NCBI GenBank assembly: GCA_947502595.1
Contig: CANNAM010000004.1
Coordinates: 1 to 64,000, forward strand
DNA: 64,000 nucleotides
DNA from: an uncultured Marinicella sp.
GTDB taxonomy: Bacteria; Pseudomonadota; Gammaproteobacteria; Xanthomonadales; Marinicellaceae
Direction of reading: 5' to 3'
The stretch's first letter is position 1; the number at the start of each line of letters is the position of its first letter. Below, piece by piece: positions 54,027 to 60,909 of the stretch. The notes below the pieces were generated by a model that saw only the letters and a list, made by a program, of their open reading frames with translations, was not told the origin of the DNA and searched no databases. A program made the position numbers and the translations under genes.

Positions 54027-54914
54027 ATGAAAAAGTACATGTTGTTGTTTTTGTTGTTGGCCAGTGTTGGGGTGTTTGCCAGCAGTGAGCAAGCCCGTAA
54101 ATTCGTGGTCACTCAATTCCGTGCCATTGTTGAACCTTTGTTTGCAGAAGGCGAAGCCACGCAACCGAAATTTGATGCTTTTTATGCCGCCATGGTGGCT
54201 GAGTTGCCGCCACAACAACGGGCTGAACGGGCCTTGGAATTAACCATCAATCGCTTTGTAGGAGCGGCTGATTATGTGCTGGAAAACGCACAAAGTTGGC
54301 GTGGAAAAATTGAGGCTAATTCACGTTTAGAGACCCTCACTACGGTGGCTTTGAATGCCCCCTTGATTGAAATCCGCATGGCAGGGTTTGAATTGTATTT
54401 GGCCCAGTATGATCTGGAAAAATCGGTTGAGCAAGTTGATTATTTACTACAACAATATAAACGCCGTCCTGAAAAGAATGCTGCGGGTTCATTGTGGGCC
54501 ATGGCTGCGATTGCGGCACGGGGCATTGATCGCGAACGGGTGTTTGATGTAATCATTGCAGCCACTGAAAACAACAATGCCAAAATCAGGCGTGGCGCCG
54601 TAGAAGCTTTGGCCCGCTTTGGAGGTGAGGAAATCATCGAACCGCTGTTGTACCTTGCCCGCCATGATTCATCGGCTTACATTCAAGAACGGGCTTTTTG
54701 TGGCTTGGCACAAACGGGCACTTTACAGGTGGTTGAGCGGTATGCTGCCTTGCCTGGATTAATGGCTGTTTTGCGCGACCCTTACAGCACCGATCAACAA
54801 CAGGGGTGGGTTTACCAGGCACTGAAAGAAATCAGTAACTTTTATGATGTAGATGAAGACCCTGACCAATGGGAGCAGCGCTTGCTTGAAGTTGATATGT
54901 TGGTGCTTGAGTGA
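54027..54914 (+). CDS. Exported HEAT-repeat-like protein
   Basis: A 295-residue protein from the ATG at 54027, where a signal peptide starts (MKKYMLLFLLLASVGVFAS); an in-frame start at 53991 precedes it. The rest is helical. Residues about 165-270 show HEAT/PBS-lyase repeats (KIRRGAVEALARFGGEEIIEPLLYLARHDSSAYIQERAFCGLAQTG), a scaffold for protein contacts. No function recognised. It ends 21 nt before hutD. Confidence 0.7.
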   Translation: MKKYMLLFLLLASVGVFASSEQARKFVVTQFRAIVEPLFAEGEATQPKFDAFYAAMVAELPPQQRAERALELTINRFVGAADYVLENAQSWRGKIEANSRLETLTTVALNAPLIEIRMAGFELYLAQYDLEKSVEQVDYLLQQYKRRPEKNAAGSLWAMAAIAARGIDRERVFDVIIAATENNNAKIRRGAVEALARFGGEEIIEPLLYLARHDSSAYIQERAFCGLAQTGTLQVVERYAALPGLMAVLRDPYSTDQQQGWVYQALKEISNFYDVDEDPDQWEQRLLEVDMLVLE

Positions 54915-54935
54915 ACAAGGCCAGCAGCCAAAATT

Positions 54936-55508
54936 ATGTATAAAATCATCAACCCCGATGAATTCAAAACCATTCCATGGAAAAATGGCCAAGGCGTGAC
55001 CACTGAATTGGCCATCAGCCCAGGTGGCACTTTGGCTGACTTTGATTGGCGATTAAGTATTGCCAGTGTGGTGGAAAATGGGGTGTTCTCAGATTTCACA
55101 GGTTATGACCGGCAATTGGTGCTGCTGAACGGCAATGGCATGCGGTTAAGCCATGATGATTCACAAGTTGATGAATTAACTGAAGCCCTTGCAGTGGCTG
55201 CTTTTGACGGTGGCAGTCGCACAGTTGGCACATTGCTTGATGGCCCAATTCAAGATTTTAATGTGATGACTAAACAAGGTCATTACCAAGCTGAGCTCAG
55301 AACCTATACAAAACATCAGACCACAACGTGTTCAGCCACTCAGTTGACTTTTATTTACACAGCGCAACAACTCATTGAGTTGCAGGTTAACCAGCAACAC
55401 CTTGAACTGCCTCAAGGGCATTTGTTGCAATTAAGCAATGAAAAAGGAACAAAAATTCAACTCACAGGTCAGGGTTTCATGGTGGTTTTAATACAGTCAC
55501 AGGCTTAA
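54936..55508 (+). CDS. hutD: HutD/Ves family protein
   Basis: A 190-residue bicupin-like protein. FKTIPWKNGQGVTTELAI at the N-terminus and DFDWRLSIASVVENGVFSDFTGYDRQLVLLNGNGMRL are the HutD family core. In Pseudomonas HutD modulates histidine utilisation, probably by sensing formylglutamate or urocanate. No hut genes are visible here; instead the his biosynthesis operon begins 600 bp away. It follows the HEAT gene closely and may share its transcript. Confidence 0.85.
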   Translation: MYKIINPDEFKTIPWKNGQGVTTELAISPGGTLADFDWRLSIASVVENGVFSDFTGYDRQLVLLNGNGMRLSHDDSQVDELTEALAVAAFDGGSRTVGTLLDGPIQDFNVMTKQGHYQAELRTYTKHQTTTCSATQLTFIYTAQQLIELQVNQQHLELPQGHLLQLSNEKGTKIQLTGQGFMVVLIQSQA

Positions 55509-55510
55509 AG

Positions 55511-55545
55511 GTTCCTAAGCATTCCCACGCTGGAGCGTGAGGAAC
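55511..55545. terminator. Two-part hairpin between convergent hutD and nlpC/P60 genes
   Basis: CACGCT (55526-55531) pairs with AGCGTG (55534-55539), and outside it GTTCCT (55511-55516) with AGGAAC (55540-55545). It lies where two convergent genes meet, as a bidirectional terminator would, but has no T-run. It resembles dispersed CCCACGCT-GG-AGCGTGGG-type elements found in other genomes. Confidence 0.45.
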
Positions 55546-55563
55546 AAGTGCGGTTATAAATTA

Positions 55564-56016
55564 TTAATCTAAAACCCGCACAGACTGCCAGTAATTATCA
55601 TGCCAATAGGTATTGGCCAGCGATGAAATAATGACCCCTTTTGAGGTTGAGGCATGTAAAAACTTGTTATCTTCAAGGTATATGCCGACATGATATAACT
55701 TGCCTTGTTTGGGTATTTTAAAAAACAGCAAATCACCAGCCCGTAAATGCCCCTGTTTAACTTTTGTTGGTAACCGCGCTTGCGCCCTGGTGGTGCGTGG
55801 TAATTGAAGTCCAAGTATTTCATTGAAAGTCAATTGTACAAAGCCAGAACAATCAACGCCTTGTCGGCTCATACCACCCAGTTGATAAGGGGTGCCTTGC
55901 CATTGCGCATGTTGTTGATACAGTTGTGTCAATAATGTATTTGAGTCGTTGGACTTCACCGAATGACCACAACTAAAAGTCATCAAAACCAACAGCATTA
56001 ATATGGCGTGTTTCAT
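55564..56016 (-). CDS. NlpC/P60 family lipoprotein peptidase (Spr/MepS-like)
   Basis: A 150-residue lipoprotein from the ATG at 56016, with lipobox TFSC (C16). The NlpC/P60 domain has the catalytic Cys in GVDCSGFV (C56) and His in YHVGIYL (H109), with H121 (FLHAS) as the polar third residue. These enzymes cut peptide crosslinks in peptidoglycan. A longer open frame to 56139 runs through the his promoter and is not used. It is divergent from the his operon. Confidence 0.88.
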   Translation of the reverse strand: MKHAILMLLVLMTFSCGHSVKSNDSNTLLTQLYQQHAQWQGTPYQLGGMSRQGVDCSGFVQLTFNEILGLQLPRTTRAQARLPTKVKQGHLRAGDLLFFKIPKQGKLYHVGIYLEDNKFLHASTSKGVIISSLANTYWHDNYWQSVRVLD

Positions 56017-56095
56017 AACAGCATTATATACCACTGTTGGTGGTGCTTTGTGCTTGGGAAAAAAGATCGGAATACCAAGCGTGCAAAAAAAACCG

Positions 56096-56124
56096 TTGAC
56101 ATTTATTTTTAAGCTGTCTAACAT
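56096..56124 (+). promoter_or_regulatory. Predicted sigma-70 promoter of the his operon
   Basis: TTGACA at 56096-56101 is a perfect -35. TAACAT at 56119-56124 is a 4/6 -10 at the ideal 17-bp spacing. Transcription should start near 56130-56132, at or 1-2 nt before the ATG of leader 1, which would make that leader ORF leaderless. Confidence 0.7.
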
Positions 56125-56131
56125 GCACCAC

Positions 56132-56191
56132 ATGAACACAGTATTTGCACATGTCCATCACCATACGTTAATCGACAACGGGGTGGCTTAG
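56132..56191 (+). CDS. hisL: His leader peptide 1 (attenuator)
   Basis: A 19-residue leader ORF, MNTVFAHVHHHTLIDNGVA, with four His in 6 codons including a CAT-CAC-CAT run at 56156-56164. An ATG at 56123 would add Met-His-His but overlaps the predicted -10. The His codons form the 5' side of a stem, CACC (56159-56162) and CGTT (56166-56169), pairing with AACG (56177-56180) and GGTG (56182-56185). If ribosomes stall at His codons, AACGGGG (56177-56183) is freed to pair with CCCCGTT (56220-56226) of the terminator. This is classic attenuation logic. No Shine-Dalgarno is visible. Confidence 0.82.
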   Translation: MNTVFAHVHHHTLIDNGVA

Positions 56192-56214
56192 TGCCAATGT
56201 AAAAAAATTTTATT

Positions 56215-56249
56215 AAAAGCCCCGTTTGACCAAACGGGGCTTTTTTTTT
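56215..56249 (+). terminator. His attenuator terminator 1
   Basis: A 9-bp stem, GCCCCGTTT (56219-56227) with AAACGGGGC (56232-56240), loop GACC, preceded by AAAA and followed by nine T. It starts 27 nt after leader 1. The second terminator 150 bp on shares 23 identical bases with it (56229-56251 and 56378-56400). Confidence 0.93.
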
Positions 56250-56280
56250 GGGTAAATTTTTAAACCAATAACTTAATTAC

Positions 56281-56334
56281 ATGAATACATATACACCAGC
56301 AGCTGTACACCATCACATGACCGACATATTCTGA
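56281..56334 (+). CDS. His leader peptide 2 (attenuator)
   Basis: A 17-residue ORF, MNTYTPAAVHHHMTDIF, with a CAC-CAT-CAC run at 56308-56316. Its ATG is exactly 149 nt after that of leader 1, and both peptides begin MNT and carry VHHH. An 8-bp stem ACCAGCAG (56295-56302) with CTGCTGGT (56341-56348) spans the His codons. The enclosed ACGGCGC (56334-56340) can pair 6 of 7 with GCCCCGT (56369-56375) of terminator 2, so a stalled ribosome could favour antitermination. No Shine-Dalgarno is seen; upstream is A/T-rich. Confidence 0.78.
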   Translation: MNTYTPAAVHHHMTDIF

Positions 56335-56366
56335 CGGCGCCTGCTGGTATTTGCACTTTACACACG

Positions 56367-56398
56367 AAGCCCCGTCAACCAAACGGGGCTTTTTTTTT
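56367..56398 (+). terminator. His attenuator terminator 2
   Basis: GCCCCGT (56369-56375) with ACGGGGC (56383-56389), loop of seven, then nine T. It lies 33 nt after leader 2 and about 45 nt before hisG, so hisG transcription must pass both terminators. Confidence 0.93.
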
Positions 56399-56443
56399 GG
56401 CCTGTATTCAGGGCCCGAACAAACAACCACAAACGAGTACAAT

Positions 56444-57292
56444 ATGAAAATTAAAATGGCCATCCCCAAAGGGAAACTACAAATTGAAATACTTAAATTA
56501 CTGTCTGATATCGGCATTGATATCATGGGTGATGAACGCAATTACCGCCCCAACTGTTCCGATGACAGGTTTGAAATTAAGCTGTTGAAAGGGCAAAACA
56601 TCCCTTCATTGGTTGAATTGGGGCAACATGACATTGGTTTTGCTGGTTTGGATTGGATTGCAGAACAAAATGCAGATGTGGCCATCATCAAACCCTTGGG
56701 CTTTAATCCAGTACAGATTGTTGCCTGTATTCCAGAGCAGTGGGACTATGCAAGTTTGAAGCAGCGCAAAATCATTGTGGCCACCGAATACATGAACTTG
56801 GCGCAACAATTTTTGGATAACAATGGTTTTGATGCGCAATTGATTCGCTCATACGGTGCCACCGAAGTGTTCCCGCCTGAAGACGCCGATATGGTGATTG
56901 ATAACACCAGTACTGGCAGCACCATCAAGGCCAATCGCCTGAAAATTTGCGCTGAGGTTTACCGCAGTGCCACGCAGTTTTTTGCCAATAAAGCGGCCTT
57001 GCAAGACCCGCAGAAAAAAGCCGTGATTGATGACATGTTGTTACTCATCAATGGCGTAATGAATGCCCGCCAAAGGGTGTTGCTGGAAATGAATTGCCTG
57101 AGTGATGACATTGAAAAAATCGTGGCCTTACTGCCGGCCATGCGGTCACCGACAGTCAGTCAATTATTCAACTCAGACGCTTACTCAGTGCGTGCCGCGA
57201 TTCCTGCCAAGGCGGCCACGGCGTTGATTCCCAAATTAATCCAAGCCGGTGCCTCAGACATCCTTGAATTGCCCATCAGGAAAGTTGTCTGA
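56444..57292 (+). CDS. hisG: ATP phosphoribosyltransferase, long form
   Basis: A 282-residue enzyme joining ATP and PRPP, the committed step of histidine synthesis. IAIPKG-type start (MKIKMAIPKGKL), GFAGLDWIAE, and the PRPP site DMVIDNTSTGSTIKANRL are present. The length and C-terminal domain (LLEMNCLSDDIEKIVALLPAMRSPTV onward) mark the long HisG with its own histidine-binding ACT-like domain, so no HisZ is needed. The ATG at 56444 follows terminator 2; longer in-frame versions pass through it. It is the first enzyme of the operon. Confidence 0.95.
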   Translation: MKIKMAIPKGKLQIEILKLLSDIGIDIMGDERNYRPNCSDDRFEIKLLKGQNIPSLVELGQHDIGFAGLDWIAEQNADVAIIKPLGFNPVQIVACIPEQWDYASLKQRKIIVATEYMNLAQQFLDNNGFDAQLIRSYGATEVFPPEDADMVIDNTSTGSTIKANRLKICAEVYRSATQFFANKAALQDPQKKAVIDDMLLLINGVMNARQRVLLEMNCLSDDIEKIVALLPAMRSPTVSQLFNSDAYSVRAAIPAKAATALIPKLIQAGASDILELPIRKVV

Positions 57293-57295
57293 ACC

Positions 57296-58951
57296 ATGAA
57301 CAAGACTGAACTTAAACTGGACTTCAATGAACGGGCAGACTCTCAACCGGCTTGGCTGCAGTCCTTCCAACTACAAACGCAAGCCTTGTGGCGTTACCCA
57401 GATCGAAGTGCCTTAGAAAATCGTATGGCCAATGACTTGGGTTTAGCTGAAGGTGCTGTACTGTTAACCAATGGCGGTGATGAAAGCATCGAACTGCTGT
57501 ATAAAAACTGTAAACTCAATGCCGAATCATTGTTGGTGCCAGAACCCTGTTTCAGCCAATACACCCACAACCAAGTGGTTTGGCAGAATGACACCATTTT
57601 CACTGCTGCCACAGCCGATTTGTCGATTGATGTGGGGGCACTGAAAGCCAATTTGCGCGCCAAACAGTGGTTGATTCTGACCCGCCCGAACAACCCCACT
57701 GGTGAGTATTTGCCAGTAGCTGTATTGGAGGAACTCATCGAAATGGCGGCCGCCAAAGGGGCTTGGGTGTTTTTGGATGAGGCTTATGTGGAGTTTGCCA
57801 ATGCTGCTGAAACCATTGATTACACCGCGTACCCCAACTTAATCACTTTGAGGACTTTCTCCAAGGCGTTTGGTTTGGCCGGTGCGCGCATCGGTTATAT
57901 TTTTGGCCAAGCTGAATTGGTGGCAAAGTTCAGGCAACTGGCGATGCCATTCAATGTATCGAATGTCAATTTACAGCTGGCCACTGCTGCATGGCAAGCC
58001 CGCGGTGAAATCAGCCCATACTGTCAACGCATCGCTGATAACCGAGCGGTGGTGGCACAGCTGTTGAGTGACCAAGGTTTAGCACCCTACCCAAGTCGTG
58101 GCAATTTTTTGCTGTTTGAAACCAGTGCCGAGAAAAAAGTCTTGTGGGCACGGGTGATGGCTAAATACGGTATCCAAATCAAAACTGAATTGGCCGGTTT
58201 GCCCGCTGCAGTGCGGTTGACCATCCCGGCAGACATCAGTAAGTTCAGTCAGGTCATGCAGTTGATTTTGCAGCCGCAATTACTGGCTTTTGATATGGAT
58301 GGGGTGTTGATAGATACGGCCATGAGCTACGACCAATGTATCAAACGAACTGTGCAGCAATTAACTGGTCAAAACATCAGCCAAACGGATGTTGAGGCGG
58401 TCAGGGCACGTGGTGGCTTCAACAATGATTGGGTGCTGAGTGCTGAATTAATTGCCAATCAAGGGGTTGCAGTGAGCTTTGAGCAAGTGGTTGAAACTTT
58501 TCAAAAACTGTACAACGGTGATGCTGAAACAGCTGGTTTGGTTGAACAAGAAAAGCAGCTGTTGAGCAACTCATTACAACAACAGGTGTTCGACCCTGAC
58601 AGTCCATACTGCACCGCGGTTGTGACAGGGCGACCACGGGCAGAAGCGGAGCATGGCGTGGAAAAACTGCAAATCAAACCTGATTTCATCATCAGTGCCG
58701 ATGATGTCAGCCAACAAAAACCTGACCCAGAAGGCTTGCTGGCAGTGATTGAAGCCAGTTCGCAACAGTTCGGTCAAGGTTTGCGAGCCTGGTTTTGTGG
58801 TGACACCGTTGATGACATGCAAGCGGGCAGACAAGCCGGCTGTGTTTGTATCGGAATTGGTGCAACAACGCCTGAAGCCGTAGATAATTTATACCAAGCA
58901 GGGGCCGATATAGTCCTTGATAACATCAACCAATTAGAGGCTTTGTTATGA
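57296..58951 (+). CDS. hisC: HisC-HAD fusion: histidinol-phosphate aminotransferase plus HAD phosphatase
   Basis: A 551-residue two-domain protein. Residues 1 to about 325 are HisC: LTNGGDESIELL, TRPNNPTGEY, LDEAYVEFA and PLP lysine K190 in TFSKAFGLAGARIGY. Residues about 329-551 are a HAD hydrolase: nucleophile D333 and acid/base D335 in FDMDGVLIDT, T444 in VVTGRP, K475 in QQKPDPEG, and the Mg-binding GDTVDDM (D503, D506, D507). A cap lies between motifs I and II. Since hisB here lacks the phosphatase half found in enteric HisB, this domain is the best candidate for histidinol-phosphate phosphatase, next to the enzyme that makes its substrate. The function is inferred; the fusion is plain. 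Confidence 0.9.
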   Translation: MNKTELKLDFNERADSQPAWLQSFQLQTQALWRYPDRSALENRMANDLGLAEGAVLLTNGGDESIELLYKNCKLNAESLLVPEPCFSQYTHNQVVWQNDTIFTAATADLSIDVGALKANLRAKQWLILTRPNNPTGEYLPVAVLEELIEMAAAKGAWVFLDEAYVEFANAAETIDYTAYPNLITLRTFSKAFGLAGARIGYIFGQAELVAKFRQLAMPFNVSNVNLQLATAAWQARGEISPYCQRIADNRAVVAQLLSDQGLAPYPSRGNFLLFETSAEKKVLWARVMAKYGIQIKTELAGLPAAVRLTIPADISKFSQVMQLILQPQLLAFDMDGVLIDTAMSYDQCIKRTVQQLTGQNISQTDVEAVRARGGFNNDWVLSAELIANQGVAVSFEQVVETFQKLYNGDAETAGLVEQEKQLLSNSLQQQVFDPDSPYCTAVVTGRPRAEAEHGVEKLQIKPDFIISADDVSQQKPDPEGLLAVIEASSQQFGQGLRAWFCGDTVDDMQAGRQAGCVCIGIGATTPEAVDNLYQAGADIVLDNINQLEALL

Positions 58952-59520
58952 TTAAAGTAGCCAGAAATACCAAAGAAACCCAAATAGAGTTGTCACTGGA
59001 CATCAATGGGAACCCCAGTTCCAAGCAAATCAATACAGGTTTGCCCTTTTTTGACCACATGCTCGATCAGCTGGCCTCTCATGCCGGTTGGTATATGGAC
59101 CTGCAGATGACGGCCGATTTAGCTGTGGATGATCACCACGGCATTGAAGATGTGGCAATTTGTTTGGGTGAAGCCTTGTACCAAGCATGGCAAGCAGCCA
59201 AACCCAATCAGCGCTATGGCCAGCGTTTGTTGCCGATGGATGAAGCCTTAACTTTATGTGCGGTGGACCTATGCGGTCGGCCTTATGCAGTGATTGATCT
59301 GCCCTTCTCGCAAGCCCAGCTGGGCGGTATCAACACCGAAATGTGGGAACACTTTTTCTACACTTTGGCCATCAACAGTAAAATCTGCTTGCACCTAAAA
59401 AATCAATATTTCCGTAACAACCACCACTTGGTGGAAGGCGCGTTCAAAGCCCTGGCCTATGCTTTAAAGGAAGCTTTACAACCAGTCAGTGGCGAACGTT
59501 CTACCAAAGGTGTGTTATGA
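58948..59520 (+). CDS. hisB: Imidazoleglycerol-phosphate dehydratase (monofunctional)
   Basis: A 190-residue Mn enzyme making imidazole-acetol phosphate. FFDHMLDQ, DDHHGIEDVAICLGEA and NNHHLVEGAFKALA are the metal and substrate motifs, with the standard STKGVL C-terminus. It lacks the N-terminal HAD phosphatase of E. coli HisB. It overlaps hisC-HAD by 4 nt (ATGA) and hisH likewise. Confidence 0.96.
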   Translation: MIKVARNTKETQIELSLDINGNPSSKQINTGLPFFDHMLDQLASHAGWYMDLQMTADLAVDDHHGIEDVAICLGEALYQAWQAAKPNQRYGQRLLPMDEALTLCAVDLCGRPYAVIDLPFSQAQLGGINTEMWEHFFYTLAINSKICLHLKNQYFRNNHHLVEGAFKALAYALKEALQPVSGERSTKGVL

Positions 59521-60110
59521 ATATAAATGGTGCCAAAGTGGCTGTGATTGACTTAAACTCCGGTAATTTGCTCAGTTTACAAACTGCCATCCAAGCAGCT
59601 GGTGGACAGTTGACCACGGTGCAACAACCCAGTGCGGATTTGTTCACTGAGTGCGATGTGCTGGTGATGCCAGGGCAAGGTCGGTTTGCTTATGTGATGC
59701 AACAAATTGATGACTCTGGTTGGCGAACATTTTTGCTGGAGTGGGTACGGAATGGCAAGCGCTTGGTGGGTATTTGTGTGGGTATGCAGGTGTTGTTTGA
59801 AGGCAGTGAAGAAGACCCTGAGGCGGTGGGTTTGGGCTTGTTCAAAGGTCATTGCAAAAAATTATCTCACCCTAAAACACCGATGGTGGGTTGGGCAAAA
59901 TTACAGTCATATAAGTTGAGCATGCAAGATCAGTTTGCTTATTTTGTTAATTCTTATGCCATTGCTGAGTGCCCTTTTGGTACTGCAAAAGTGAATTATG
60001 GTGGCAGTTTTTGTGCCGCCGTACAACGTGGAAATTTGTATGGTTTTCAATTTCATCCAGAAAAATCAGGCCAATTTGGCCGGGAGCTGATTAAGTATGT
60101 ATGTCAATGA
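59517..60110 (+). CDS. hisH: Imidazole glycerol phosphate synthase, glutamine amidotransferase subunit
   Basis: A 197-residue class I amidotransferase giving ammonia to HisF. The nucleophile is C87 in GICVGMQVLFE and the partners are H180 and E182 in FQFHPEKS. The usual PGVGAF oxyanion region reads MPGQGRFAYVM here, and YFVHSY reads YFVNSY, two departures from the family norm. Its 3' end overlaps hisF by 14 nt. Confidence 0.95.
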   Translation: MNINGAKVAVIDLNSGNLLSLQTAIQAAGGQLTTVQQPSADLFTECDVLVMPGQGRFAYVMQQIDDSGWRTFLLEWVRNGKRLVGICVGMQVLFEGSEEDPEAVGLGLFKGHCKKLSHPKTPMVGWAKLQSYKLSMQDQFAYFVNSYAIAECPFGTAKVNYGGSFCAAVQRGNLYGFQFHPEKSGQFGRELIKYVCQ

Positions 60111-60909
60111 CACCACAGGCAATTCAAAACCAGCCTATCAATCTGATTTGTGTGCGCGCATCATTCCATGTCTGGATGTGGCCAATGGGCGGGTGGTCAA
60201 AGGCACCAATTTCAAACAGTTACTTGATATGGGTGACCCAGTTGAGTTGGCCAAAATGTATGAGCTGCAAGGTGCCGATGAACTGGTTTTTTTAGACATC
60301 AAAGCATCTGTGGATGGACAGCAATCAGCCCTGGATATGGTTAACCAAGTGGCCCGACATTTATCGATTCCTTTTGCTGTGGGAGGTGGCATCAAAAGCT
60401 TGGAAGATGTGCACAAATTTTTTCATGCCGGTGCCGATAAAGTGACTTTGAACACCATGGCCGTCGAACAGCCTGAACTGATCAACCAAATAGCCAATCA
60501 ATACGGTTCACAAAGTATCGTGGTGGCAGTGGATGTCAACCAAGAAGATGATGGTTCTTTGGCCATTTATACCCACGGCGGCTCGCAGCGAGCGACCGTT
60601 AATTATCACCAATGGCTGGCTGAACTGGTGGATCGTGGCGCAGGAGAGGTGTTGCTTACTGCAATGCACAAAGATGGTACAGGCAGTGGTTTTGATACCC
60701 AACTTCTGGCACAATTCGGCGCTGAGTTTCCAGTGCAGGTGATTGCTTCAGGTGGGGCAAATGGCCCAGAGGATTTTTTAGCCGCGATTGAAGCAGGTGC
60801 TGACGCTGTATTGGCTGCAGGTATTTTTCACCGTGGTGAGTATACGGTAGGACAAATCAAATCGTATTTAATTAAACACAACATTAAAATCAGGAACCCA
60901 GGATGTTAA
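60097..60909 (+). CDS. hisF: Imidazole glycerol phosphate synthase, cyclase subunit
   Basis: A 270-residue TIM barrel that closes the imidazole ring with HisH. Catalytic acids are D27 (IIPCLDVANG) and D146 (VVAVDVNQEDDG), offset by 16 from the classical D11 and D130, so this start has about 16 extra residues. A TTG at 60148 would give the usual length, but the ATG at 60097 is kept. hisA-IE follows with a 7-nt overlap. HisF before HisA reverses the common proteobacterial order. Confidence 0.95.
   Translation: MYVNDTTGNSKPAYQSDLCARIIPCLDVANGRVVKGTNFKQLLDMGDPVELAKMYELQGADELVFLDIKASVDGQQSALDMVNQVARHLSIPFAVGGGIKSLEDVHKFFHAGADKVTLNTMAVEQPELINQIANQYGSQSIVVAVDVNQEDDGSLAIYTHGGSQRATVNYHQWLAELVDRGAGEVLLTAMHKDGTGSGFDTQLLAQFGAEFPVQVIASGGANGPEDFLAAIEAGADAVLAAGIFHRGEYTVGQIKSYLIKHNIKIRNPGC

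Noticed and set aside
56003-56191. 62-residue ORF containing leader 1
   Set aside because: Its N-terminal part runs upstream of the predicted his promoter and opposite the NlpC/P60 start; only the last 19 codons fit the attenuator.
56226-56258. A second promoter between terminator 1 and leader 2
   Set aside because: TTGACC at 56226 has only a TAAATT about 21 bp on, too far apart. It also overlaps the terminator.
60148-60909. Shorter hisF starting at TTG 60148
   Set aside because: It would restore the family length, but an ATG 51 nt upstream gives a translationally coupled start with hisH. Left as an alternative.
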